Assembly: GCA_009782215.1 (NCBI GenBank)
Contig: WRKO01000003.1
Span: 1 to 64,000 of the forward strand
Length of the DNA stretch: 64,000 nucleotides
Direction of reading: 5' to 3'
Source of the DNA: Oscillospiraceae bacterium
GTDB lineage: Bacteria > Bacillota > Clostridia > Oscillospirales > UBA929
How positions within the stretch are numbered: position 1 is the stretch's first letter; each line of letters begins with the position of its first letter. The notes below the pieces were generated by a model. It ran no database searches. It was not told the DNA's origin and saw only the letters and a list, made by a program, of their open reading frames with translations. The translations under genes and the position numbers were made by a program. Shown here in pieces: positions 15,447 through 22,919 of the stretch.

Positions 15447-16052
15447 TTGGTGCAAATAATTGGTTACATAATGGATATGCTTCCCTATATGTTGCTGTCA
15501 TTGCCATTTATAGCCATATGGCGTATTGTTGCTGTTCATTTGATGAAGCGCAAAAACAGGAAAACGACTACGTTGCACGAGGTGGGACTTATACTGTTTG
15601 TGTTATTTATAGTTGGGTTAGCCTCACAAACGGTTATTCCAAAACTGGTGATTACACAAAATGGCATTGGTATATCCGATTACTATTTATCTGCGGCAAA
15701 CCAATTAAACCTCATCCCTTTTAAGGTATTCCCCGAAACATACACAGCCTTATTTATAAACCATCATTTCAATTATGGTTTGATTAACTTTTTAGGCAAT
15801 ATCATCATGTTTATGCCAATCGGATTCTTTGTTCCTTTACTATGGGAAAATATATCAATAAAAAAAGCGACGTTCATCGGATTTGTCGCTTCATTTACAA
15901 TCGAGGTTCTTCAAATTCCATTTGCACGCGGGACTGATATTGATGACTTGTGGCTTAATACATTGGGCACTATTTTGGGCTTCTTAGTTTATAAGCTGCT
16001 AAGACAACAGGCGGAAATAGTAACAGCAAAATTTAAGACTAAGGCATTTTAA
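15447..16052 (+). CDS. VanZ-like membrane protein
   Basis: 201 residues. GGAGG at 15434-15438 points to TTG 15447 or the adjacent GTG 15450 as start. Four to five membrane segments are visible (MLPYMLLSLPFIAIW; LILFVLFIVGLA; NIIMFMPIGFFVPLL; FIGFVASFTIEVLQ), and the VanZ signature region NFLGNIIMFMPIGFFVPL ... EVLQIPFARGTDIDDLWLNTLG is present. Members of the family give low-level teicoplanin resistance in enterococci, but most clostridial copies have no proven role. Base composition is clearly AT-richer than on both sides, and codon use differs, which suggests transfer. It stands alone with its own promoter. Confidence 0.85.
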   Translation: MVQIIGYIMDMLPYMLLSLPFIAIWRIVAVHLMKRKNRKTTTLHEVGLILFVLFIVGLASQTVIPKLVITQNGIGISDYYLSAANQLNLIPFKVFPETYTALFINHHFNYGLINFLGNIIMFMPIGFFVPLLWENISIKKATFIGFVASFTIEVLQIPFARGTDIDDLWLNTLGTILGFLVYKLLRQQAEIVTAKFKTKAF

Positions 16053-16135
16053 GCATAACGTCTATCTGCCGGACGGCGCGGAGTCGATGATGTCCTGACA
16101 ATCATTACCGCGCAACAATAAAATGCCCTGTGGCA

Positions 16136-16168
16136 TAATAACCCCGCTGAATAAAGGTGGGGTTATTA
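16136..16168 (+). promoter_or_regulatory. Hairpin that would cover the ribosome site of the M23-deacetylase gene
   Basis: TAATAACCCC (16136-16145) pairs perfectly with GGGGTTATTA (16159-16168) around a 13-base loop. The right arm includes the end of the ribosome site (AGGTGGGG) and the A of the start codon. Folding would hide the start, so the stem may control translation. Confidence 0.5.
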
Positions 16169-17877
16169 TGATGTGTAAACGCTTGACGGGCCTCCTGCTC
16201 GCGCTTTGCCTGCTGACGCCGTCTATGGCTGTAAAGGCGGAAGATGAACAGCCTAAAAAGTTTATCAAATGGGTGGATTTCACCGTTCCGGCGGGCTTGA
16301 TGAAGCAGGCGCTGGCTTGGGAGCGGGATTGCGGCGAAACGCCGCCGTCGGGAAGCTGGATTGAGCTGCTGGCCTATCTGGGGACGAAATGCGGCGGGGA
16401 TTTTAAGAAGAGCAGGCCGCAAGCGCTGCAAAAGCTGACCGAGAAGCTCAAGGACGGCGAGACGATGGAATCGCTGACCGGGAATATGAAGCACTACGGG
16501 TATTATCTGGAGGCCTATACCGCCGTGCTGGGCGGCCTTGCCGGGCCGGGCGGGCTGTGCGCCTATCACCCCATCGCCAAAGGCTTTGACTACCAGCATT
16601 ATGACGATTTCGGCAACGGGCGGAACTATGGCTATAAGCGCAAGCATCTGGGCCACGACTTCATGGCGCTGACCGGCACGCCCGTGGTGGCGGTGGAGTC
16701 CGGCACGGTGGAGGAGCTGGGCTGGAACCAATACGGCGGCTGGCGGGTGGGCATCCGCAGCTTGGACGGAAAGCGGTATTACTATTACGCCCATTTGCGG
16801 AAAAACCGCCCGTACGCCGAGGGGCTGGAAAAGGGCAGCGCTGTTTCGGCGGGCGACGTCATCGGCTATGTGGGGCGCACGGGCTACAGCAGGACGGAAA
16901 ACACCAACGGCATCACCGAAAGCCATCTGCACTTCGGCATCCAGCTCATCTTTGACGAATCGCAAAAGGACGGCGTCAACCAGATATGGATTGACCCGTA
17001 TGAAATCAGCAAGCTGCTGGCGTCCAACCGCTGCGAGGTGACCCGCAACCCGGAGACCAAAGAATACACCCGCACCGTCCCGTATCAGACGCCCGCTCAC
17101 ACAGAGGCTCCGCGGGCGGCCGAGCATCGCCCCCACACGGCGCTCCCCGTCGTCATGTACCACTCCATCCAAAAAAACCGCGCCAAGCTGGGCGCGTACA
17201 CCATCACGCCGGACGAGCTGGAACAGGATTTGCTGTGGCTGAGAGACAACGGCTATCAGTCCGTCACCGTCGATATGCTGGTGGATTACACCGAAAAGAG
17301 CGCTCCCCTGCCCCCCAAGCCGGTCTTGCTGACCTTTGACGACGGGCATTACGACAACGCGCACTACGCCGGGCCGCTGCTCAAGCGGTACGGCTTCACG
17401 GCGGTGATATTTGTGGTGGGCGATTTTATCGTTCACAGCGAGAAAGAGGGCGTGCAAAACCCCAATTTTTCCTACGCCAGCCGGGAAACGCTGCGGCAAA
17501 TGGCCCAAGAGGGCGTCTGGGAGATTGAAAGCCACAGCCATTCGCTGCACTACAACAAAAAGGGGCGCGAGGGCTGCACGCGGGCGCGGGGCGAGAGCGA
17601 TGAGACGTATTACGCCGTACTGCGTAATGATTTCGCAAATATCGGACAACTGATTCAAAGCGTTACGGGGCGTCCTCCCCGCGCGTTCGCCTACCCTCTC
17701 GGCGCGATGAGCCGAGAGGCGGAGGAGGTGCTGAGGGAGATGGGGTATAAAATCACCCTCTCCTGCGCCCTCGGCGTCGCCAAGGTCCGGGAGGGCGACC
17801 CTGATTCGCTGTATCGGATGAAGCGGGTGCTGAGAGCCCACAAAAAGCCGCTTGGCGGCTTGCTGGCGAAAGGGTGA
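16168..17877 (+). CDS. Secreted M23 (LytM) peptidase fused to a polysaccharide deacetylase
   Basis: 569 residues from ATG 16168 (a second ATG follows at 16171). A signal peptide is clear (LTGLLLALCLLTPSMAVKA). The M23 domain (about 165-275) shows the HDF...D region near GHDFMALTG, YYAHLRKN and the HLHFGIQL metal motif. The NodB-type deacetylase domain (about 345-565) shows VVMYHSI, the metal-binding LTFDDGH, IESHSHS and AFAYPLGAMS. M23 enzymes cut peptidoglycan cross-bridges; NodB domains remove acetyl groups from glycans. Both in one exported protein suggests cell-wall remodelling, perhaps during sporulation, since cwlD lies nearby. Unusual for the fusion, with both sites apparently intact. 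Confidence 0.88.
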   Translation: MMCKRLTGLLLALCLLTPSMAVKAEDEQPKKFIKWVDFTVPAGLMKQALAWERDCGETPPSGSWIELLAYLGTKCGGDFKKSRPQALQKLTEKLKDGETMESLTGNMKHYGYYLEAYTAVLGGLAGPGGLCAYHPIAKGFDYQHYDDFGNGRNYGYKRKHLGHDFMALTGTPVVAVESGTVEELGWNQYGGWRVGIRSLDGKRYYYYAHLRKNRPYAEGLEKGSAVSAGDVIGYVGRTGYSRTENTNGITESHLHFGIQLIFDESQKDGVNQIWIDPYEISKLLASNRCEVTRNPETKEYTRTVPYQTPAHTEAPRAAEHRPHTALPVVMYHSIQKNRAKLGAYTITPDELEQDLLWLRDNGYQSVTVDMLVDYTEKSAPLPPKPVLLTFDDGHYDNAHYAGPLLKRYGFTAVIFVVGDFIVHSEKEGVQNPNFSYASRETLRQMAQEGVWEIESHSHSLHYNKKGREGCTRARGESDETYYAVLRNDFANIGQLIQSVTGRPPRAFAYPLGAMSREAEEVLREMGYKITLSCALGVAKVREGDPDSLYRMKRVLRAHKKPLGGLLAKG

Positions 17878-17882
17878 TTTCC

Positions 17883-18014
17883 ATGATTCCCTGCACGGAT
17901 GATTGCGTCTATCAAACCGAGGGCGTCTGCGGGCTGAAGCAGGCGGCGTCCTCCGGCACGGCGGAGGGCGTCTGCCGCAACCGCGTCAAAAAACCAGCCT
18001 GCAAGCCTCTTTGA
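17883..18014 (+). CDS. Small Cys-rich protein
   Basis: 43 residues from ATG 17883, five bases after the previous stop (AAGGGTG upstream). Sequence begins MIPCTDDCVYQTEGVCGL and has five cysteines, spaced C-x3-C-x7-C, then two more. This resembles short clostridial metal- or disulfide-binding proteins with the pattern CxxxCxxxxxxxC. Its 3' end overlaps the convergent radA gene by 29 bases. Function unknown. Confidence 0.5.
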   Translation: MIPCTDDCVYQTEGVCGLKQAASSGTAEGVCRNRVKKPACKPL

Positions 18015-19335
18015 GCGTTTTGGCCCGTATCACTCTCATCCCCTCCGGGACGGGGGTGTTTTTCACCGGCGGGATTACAGCCGTGGTAAACCCAAGGCGG
18101 TACGCCTCACTCAGCCGCTGCTCGATGAACGGGACGCTCCGCAGCTCTCCCGCCAGCCCCACCTCGCCGAACGCCGCCATCTCGGACGGCAGGGGTTTAT
18201 CCGTATGGCTGGACGCCAACGCCAGCAGCGTCGGCAAATCCGCCGCCGTATCGCTGACCCGCAGGCCGCCCACCACGTTGATGTACGCGTCCTGATTGCC
18301 CACATACAGCCCCGCCCGTTTTTCCAAGACCGCCAGCAGCAGCATGGCGCGGTTGTATTCGATTCCGCTGACCGTGCGGCGCGGCGACGGGAACGGCGTG
18401 GGGGTGACCAGCGCCTGTATCTCCGCGAAAACCGGACGCAGTCCCTCCATCACGCAAGCCACGCAGGTACCGGAGACGTTGACCGGCCTGCCCGTCAGCA
18501 GGGTTTCGGACGGGTTCGGCACTTCTCGCAGCCCGTCCTCCGCCATCTCAAACACGCCAATCTCGCGGGTGGAGCCGAAACGGTTCTTCTCCGAGCGCAA
18601 AACGCGCAGATGCCTGTCCCCTTCCAGATACAAAACGCAGTCAACCATATGCTCCAAGACCTTCGGCCCCGCAATCGCGCCCTCTTTGGTGATATGGCCC
18701 ACCAGAAAGACGGTGACGCCCTCGTCCTTTGCCAGCCGCATCAGCGCCAGCGCGCACTCCCTTACCTGAGACACGCTGCCCGGCGCGCCGCTGAGGGCCG
18801 CGCTCCGCAGGGTCTGTATCGAGTCCACCGCCAAAATCTCCGGCTTTTCAGCCTTCACCGCCTCGAACAGCTCTTCCAGGCCGGTCTGCGCCAGCACAAG
18901 CATATCGTTCGAGCCCAGACGTTCCCCGCGCAGACGCAGTTGGCGCACGGACTCCTCGCCGGAGCAGTATAAAACCGTATGCCGCCGCGACAGCTCTCCG
19001 CATATCTGCATCAGCAGGGTCGATTTCCCTATCCCGGGGTCGCCCGCGAGCAGATACAGCGCCCCCGCCACCGCGCCGCCGCCCAAGACGCGGTCGGCCT
19101 CGTTCAAGCCGGTAGAGACGCGCGCTTCCTCGCTCACGCGCACCAAGCCGAGCCGGACGGGCGGCTCCGCCGATCCCGCGGGGCCGGGAGACGGGCTTTT
19201 CTTCTTCCCTCCCGCCGGCTTTTCCACCGGCTGCTCGACCAAAGAGTTCCACGCGCCGCAAGCGGGGCATTTCCCCATCCACTTGGCGCTTTCGTTGCCG
19301 CATTCGGCACAGAAAAAGGCTGTGTCACGTTTCAT
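17986..19335 (-). CDS. radA: DNA repair protein RadA (Sms)
   Basis: 449 residues from the ATG at 19335, which overlaps the cwlD stop by 4 bases. A four-cysteine zinc finger lies at the N-terminus (Cys9, Cys12, Cys23, Cys26). A RecA-like ATPase follows with Walker A in GDPGIGKSTL, and then the RadA hallmark KNRFG (in RSEKNRFGST). The C-terminal Lon-like domain is complete. RadA is a hexameric branch-migration helicase working with RecA in recombinational repair. No own ribosome site is seen, so it is probably translated by coupling to cwlD. Confidence 0.95.
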   Translation of the reverse strand: MKRDTAFFCAECGNESAKWMGKCPACGAWNSLVEQPVEKPAGGKKKSPSPGPAGSAEPPVRLGLVRVSEEARVSTGLNEADRVLGGGAVAGALYLLAGDPGIGKSTLLMQICGELSRRHTVLYCSGEESVRQLRLRGERLGSNDMLVLAQTGLEELFEAVKAEKPEILAVDSIQTLRSAALSGAPGSVSQVRECALALMRLAKDEGVTVFLVGHITKEGAIAGPKVLEHMVDCVLYLEGDRHLRVLRSEKNRFGSTREIGVFEMAEDGLREVPNPSETLLTGRPVNVSGTCVACVMEGLRPVFAEIQALVTPTPFPSPRRTVSGIEYNRAMLLLAVLEKRAGLYVGNQDAYINVVGGLRVSDTAADLPTLLALASSHTDKPLPSEMAAFGEVGLAGELRSVPFIEQRLSEAYRLGFTTAVIPPVKNTPVPEGMRVIRAKTLKEACRLVF

Positions 19336-20054
19336 TGGGCTGCCGCGCTCCAATCCATCAATCCTTTTATCATGGCCATCGCCATCTTGCGCTGATACGT
19401 CTCTGAGCGGAGCAGGGCCTCCTCCTCCGGGTTGGAAAGGAAGCCGCACTCGATCAGAATGGCGGGGTTTGTCACGTTGTTGAGCAAAAAGACATTGCCG
19501 GTCGCTTTGCTTTCGCGGCGGTTATCGGGGTCAAGCACCAGCCGGAGGGTTTCCTGCATCAGTTCCGCGAAGGGCTTGTTGTCCGCGCCGCTGTAAAAGA
19601 CCTGCGCGCCGCGGGATTCGCGCTGGTCGAAATAATTTTGATGGATGCTCAGCAGCACGCCGTTTTCCACCTCTCCGACCAGCCTGACGCGGTTTTGGAT
19701 GTCCGAAACCTTCCTGTCCCGAATCGAAACCGCGCTTGACTCGTGAATGGCGATATCGGCGCTGCGGGTCATCACGGTGTTCAGCCCCAGAAAGCGCAGA
19801 AGCAAATCGGTTTTCAGCCCGATATCCAGATTGATGTCCTTCTCCAAGGCCCCATTCGCCGATTCCGTCCCGGGGTCGAAGCCGCCGTGGCCGGGGTCTA
19901 TGATTGGAATCCATCCGTAAGGCGCGAACAGAACGGCTTCGTCCGGGCCTTCCGCCGAAGCCGGTTCCGCCTGTTGCGGGCCGAACAGCGCATACCCGAT
20001 GATGCAGATGAAAACGATGAACAGCAGCAGTATGAACAGATTTCGGCGGAGCAT
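19332..20054 (-). CDS. cwlD: N-acetylmuramoyl-L-alanine amidase CwlD (spore cortex)
   Basis: 240 residues from the ATG at 20054, preceded by GGGGGTGG; this start gives one N-terminal anchor (LFILLLFIVFICIIGYALF, about 6-24). The amidase_3 zinc site is visible: His56 in DPGHGG, Glu71 in ALEKDIN and His138 in SIHQNYF, with the catalytic Glu in ILIECGFLSN near 211. CwlD removes the stem peptide from muramic acid as the first step of muramic-delta-lactam formation in the spore cortex, and Firmicute cwlD is produced in the mother cell. Its presence marks the organism as an endospore former. Confidence 0.9.
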   Translation of the reverse strand: MLRRNLFILLLFIVFICIIGYALFGPQQAEPASAEGPDEAVLFAPYGWIPIIDPGHGGFDPGTESANGALEKDINLDIGLKTDLLLRFLGLNTVMTRSADIAIHESSAVSIRDRKVSDIQNRVRLVGEVENGVLLSIHQNYFDQRESRGAQVFYSGADNKPFAELMQETLRLVLDPDNRRESKATGNVFLLNNVTNPAILIECGFLSNPEEEALLRSETYQRKMAMAMIKGLMDWSAAAQ

Positions 20055-20096
20055 GGGCCACCCCCTAAATATTGTGCTTATTTTTTTCAAAACCAC

Positions 20097-20125
20097 TTGA
20101 TATATGGAACAAGCTGTGGTATACT
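20097..20125 (+). promoter_or_regulatory. Promoter for the 20163 gene
   Basis: TTGATA (20097-20102), 17-base spacer, TATACT (20120-20125), 37 bases before the TTG start. It points away from cwlD. Confidence 0.7.
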
Positions 20126-20162
20126 TCATGTAGACCTTACGCTTAAAGGAGATTGATTCGCC

Positions 20163-20474
20163 TTGATACATACGCCAGACGCGCTGCTTCGCCAAGCGGA
20201 GATGGCGCTCCAAAAACAAGACCTCGCCGCGCTGCTCCCGTTTGCCGCGCAGTTGGAGTCTCACGCCGCCTCCCCGGACGTCTTCGCCTTTTTCAAAAAG
20301 CTGACGAAGACCATTCTTTGCGACCAAGGCGAACACTACCGGCTGTTTTCCCATTGCCTTGAAGCGGTCTGCGCCTACGACCCCGTCGAGGGCGCGGCGT
20401 TCCTTGAGCGTATGCTGACCCTTACGGCCAGCCTAGAGGGGGCGGTTTTGTCGCCTGCCGGTATTTTACATTAA
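20163..20474 (+). CDS. Hypothetical helical protein
   Basis: 103 residues from TTG 20163, with AAAGGAG at 20145-20151. Helical throughout, no membrane span or signal peptide, with Leu/Ala-rich amphipathic stretches that could form a small helical bundle. It has its own good promoter and a hairpin downstream, so it is a self-contained unit. I do not recognise a family. Confidence 0.6.
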   Translation: MIHTPDALLRQAEMALQKQDLAALLPFAAQLESHAASPDVFAFFKKLTKTILCDQGEHYRLFSHCLEAVCAYDPVEGAAFLERMLTLTASLEGAVLSPAGILH

Positions 20475-20491
20475 CGGCGCCGCTTTTGTCA

Positions 20492-20525
20492 AACCCGGCT
20501 CTCGGCAACAAGGGGCGGGTTTTTT
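20492..20525 (+). terminator. Terminator for the 20163 gene
   Basis: AACCCG (20492-20497) pairs with CGGGTT (20516-20521) and is followed by TTTT. The loop is long with a possible inner stem. It also overlaps the end of rnmV on the opposite strand. Confidence 0.5.
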
Positions 20526-21139
20526 CATGCGCGCGGCCCATCGCCCTCGTCCTGTACAATATATGCGGCCGCCTGCTCATAAAGCCCCAGCATTGTCAAA
20601 ACCTCGCACAGGGCTTTCGCCGACAGATTTTTCGGGAGCGAGAGCTTTTCTTGCAGCCTCCGGCGCAGCTTCGCGCTGTTCGGCCCGCCGGACAGCCCCC
20701 ACTCATACAGGTCGCGCTTGGTGACGGGCCTGCGCTCCCCTTCCCTCTCCGTCGCCCCCGCGTTGATCAGCGCGGCGCGCAAAACCTCCGGCGTCATGCC
20801 CTCCACCCCGAGCAGACCCGCCTTGCCCGCCAGCTTTTTCCGCTTTTCCTTTCCTTCGCGCGCCGGGATATAGGCGTGCCTGACCAGCTCCGGCGGCAGA
20901 AAGCCGCGCAAGCGGTTGCGGATGACCAAGCCCGCGCCGTCGGCGTCGGTCAGCACGATGACGCCGCGCTCCCGCGCAAGCCTTAGCAGCAGCGCGCGGA
21001 GTCCCTTATCCTTGAACAGCGAAAACCCGCCGGTCGTGATGATGGTCGCGTCAACCGCCTGCGAAAGCGTGTTTTTATCATATTTGCCCTCGACGACGAT
21101 GACTTCCTTGATTTTCAGACGATTTTCGCCAGCAGCCAT
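20525..21139 (-). CDS. rnmV: Ribonuclease M5
   Basis: 204 residues. A TOPRIM domain is clear at the N-terminus (IKEVIVVEGKYD with the catalytic Glu, then VIVLTDADGAG with the DxD). The C-terminal part (about 120-195) is the RNase M5-specific helical region. The enzyme matures 5S rRNA in Firmicutes with ribosomal protein L18. The ATG lies inside the end of holA (25-base overlap) behind a GAGGGTGATGGA-type site. The 3' end reaches the hairpin at 20492-20525. Confidence 0.88.
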   Translation of the reverse strand: MAAGENRLKIKEVIVVEGKYDKNTLSQAVDATIITTGGFSLFKDKGLRALLLRLARERGVIVLTDADGAGLVIRNRLRGFLPPELVRHAYIPAREGKEKRKKLAGKAGLLGVEGMTPEVLRAALINAGATEREGERRPVTKRDLYEWGLSGGPNSAKLRRRLQEKLSLPKNLSAKALCEVLTMLGLYEQAAAYIVQDEGDGPRA

Positions 21140-22125
21140 TCCATCACCCTCTCTCTGTCGGTTTCAATCTCGCCCTTCAGCATGGCGTCCGCCTCGCGCA
21201 GGGAATGAAGCGCGGCTCGGCACCACGCGAGCGGGCGTTTTTGCGCGGAACGCATCAGCTTTTCGGCGGGATAGGCGCTGCGGTATCCGCAAACCGCCAT
21301 TACATCGCGCGCGGATTTTTGAAGCTCTATCGCCAGACGCGCCGCGTACAGCCCGCGCAGGGTCTTCCCCACCGTTCCCAGCAAGACCTCCGGCGGCTCC
21401 CGCATCCATTGAAGCGTTTCTAAAATCTTTGCCGCTTTGCGCGTATTGCCGTCCGCGACGGCGTCGCTCAGCTCAAACGCCACCGCCTCCAAAACCGGCT
21501 CCGCCACCTCGTCAATCGCCGCCTGCGTCACGCGCGCCTCTTGGCTGTAAGCCGCCACCTTCTGTATCTCGCCGAGCAGCCCCGTCATCCCGCGCCCGCA
21601 CCGGAAGATGAGATATTCGCAGAGCGGGCGGTCTATCTCCTTGCCCAGCGACTTGAAGTGCCGCCCAATCCACGCGATGAGCTGGTGATCCTCCTGCTCC
21701 TTGAACTCCACGATGCTCGCGCTTCGGTTCAGCGCCGCCTGTATCTTGCTCCGCCCGTCCGGCTTGTAGGGGATGGCGTCATAGACGAAAATCAGGCAGC
21801 AGGTTTGCGGGATGTTGTCCAGAAAGGCCGCCCAGCGGTCGCGCTCGGCGCTTGGAACGCCCATTATATCCACGTCGTCGGCCAAAACCAGCTTGCGCTC
21901 GCACAGAAACGGGATTCCGTCAACCGCGTCCGCAAGCTCATGCAGCGCGGTTCCTTTGCCGGAAAAGCGGTGCAGGTTAAATCCCTCCGCCCCGTCCGGC
22001 ACGAGCGCCTTCTGTATCTGCTCAAGGCAATGCCTGCGCAGATACCGCTCCTCGCCGTGGAAGAGATACAGCTTCCCGATTTTGCCCTCCTTGATATCCC
22101 GGCTGAGTTTGGCATACCCTTGCAC
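21115..22125 (-). CDS. holA: DNA polymerase III subunit delta
   Basis: 336 residues from GTG at 22125, which is well placed after AAGGAGG; a GTG at 22134 abuts that site. The N-terminal region KLYLFHGEERYLRRHCLEQI is the diagnostic start of the clamp-loader delta subunit, followed by the two AAA-like domains without a complete Walker A, as is normal for delta. The C-terminal collar domain ends about residue 330. Delta opens the beta clamp in replication. It lies between comEC and rnmV, a frequent clostridial order. Confidence 0.92.
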   Translation of the reverse strand: MQGYAKLSRDIKEGKIGKLYLFHGEERYLRRHCLEQIQKALVPDGAEGFNLHRFSGKGTALHELADAVDGIPFLCERKLVLADDVDIMGVPSAERDRWAAFLDNIPQTCCLIFVYDAIPYKPDGRSKIQAALNRSASIVEFKEQEDHQLIAWIGRHFKSLGKEIDRPLCEYLIFRCGRGMTGLLGEIQKVAAYSQEARVTQAAIDEVAEPVLEAVAFELSDAVADGNTRKAAKILETLQWMREPPEVLLGTVGKTLRGLYAARLAIELQKSARDVMAVCGYRSAYPAEKLMRSAQKRPLAWCRAALHSLREADAMLKGEIETDRERVMEWLLAKIV

Positions 22126-22130
22126 AAGGC

Positions 22131-22829
22131 TCACCTCCTTATGGTGATGTGACCGCTCCTGTCCGTTCGGTAAACGGCAATCTCCCGCTCAAAAAGCCGG
22201 TTCAGCGTTTCCGCCGCCGGGTGTCCGTAGCGGTTGGACGCACCGGACGAAATCACGGCCGCCAGAGGCTTGAGCGTATCCAGCAGCTCCTCGGACGCAG
22301 ACCCCGCCGACCCATGATGCCCGGCGATGATGACGTCGGCGGAGGAAAGGCCGGTATAGCGCAGCAGCCAGCGCTCGGACGGATGCCCCAAATCGCCCGT
22401 CGCCAAGAATGCGAATCCGTCCAGCGTCACAAGCATCGAAACGCTCCGCGCGTTGTCGTCGCCAAACCAAAGGGACGGGATGACCCATATCTCCGCTTTC
22501 CCCAGTGTAAAGGAAAACGCTTCATCCACGCTCTCCGCCGTATACTCCGGCGGCGCGGTTTCCGAGACCGGCCCGATGATGCGCTCCGCGCCTGTCACCG
22601 CCAGCAGCGCCGGAACGCCGTTGACATGATCCGCGTCGTAGTGGGACAGAATCAAGGCGTCCACCCCGCGCGCGCCCCGGCTTTGCAAATACCGCGACGC
22701 GACGCGTCCGGCGTTCACGCCGCCGCAGTCATACACCAGCGTTTCCCCGCCCGAACGAACCACCACGCTCTGCCCCTGCCCGACGTCCAGCACCGTAATC
22801 TCCAACGCAAACCGCCCGTCGCGCCACAC
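22131..22829 (-). CDS. comEC: ComEC C-terminal metallo-beta-lactamase part (separated by a stop codon)
   Basis: 232 residues if started at GTG 22829. The metallo-beta-lactamase fold is clear: ITVLDVGQGQSVVV, then LSHYDADHVNG, ATGDLGHPSE, and AGHHGSAGSAS. The frame stays open to 22919 and encodes two further membrane-like stretches (AIFVILILTKRW and LSLAALAVCLSLTV), then meets TAA 22920-22922, directly after the ComEC permease part in the same frame. No ribosome site is seen before the GTG, so this half may not be made efficiently. Intact ComEC needs both halves on one chain in most species, though split versions exist. Confidence 0.8.
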   Translation of the reverse strand: MWRDGRFALEITVLDVGQGQSVVVRSGGETLVYDCGGVNAGRVASRYLQSRGARGVDALILSHYDADHVNGVPALLAVTGAERIIGPVSETAPPEYTAESVDEAFSFTLGKAEIWVIPSLWFGDDNARSVSMLVTLDGFAFLATGDLGHPSERWLLRYTGLSSADVIIAGHHGSAGSASEELLDTLKPLAAVISSGASNRYGHPAAETLNRLFEREIAVYRTDRSGHITIRR

Positions 22830-22919
22830 CGTTAGGGATAAGCAGACGGCCAGCGCCGCCAGCGAAAGCGCCGCGGGCGCTTTCCAGCGCTTTGTCAGTA
22901 TCAGTATAACAAATATCGC

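Noticed and set aside
16105-17841. 578-codon minus-strand open frame opposite the M23-deacetylase gene
   Set aside because: Entirely inside a well-supported gene; product is Arg/Leu-rich without any fold; shadow frame.
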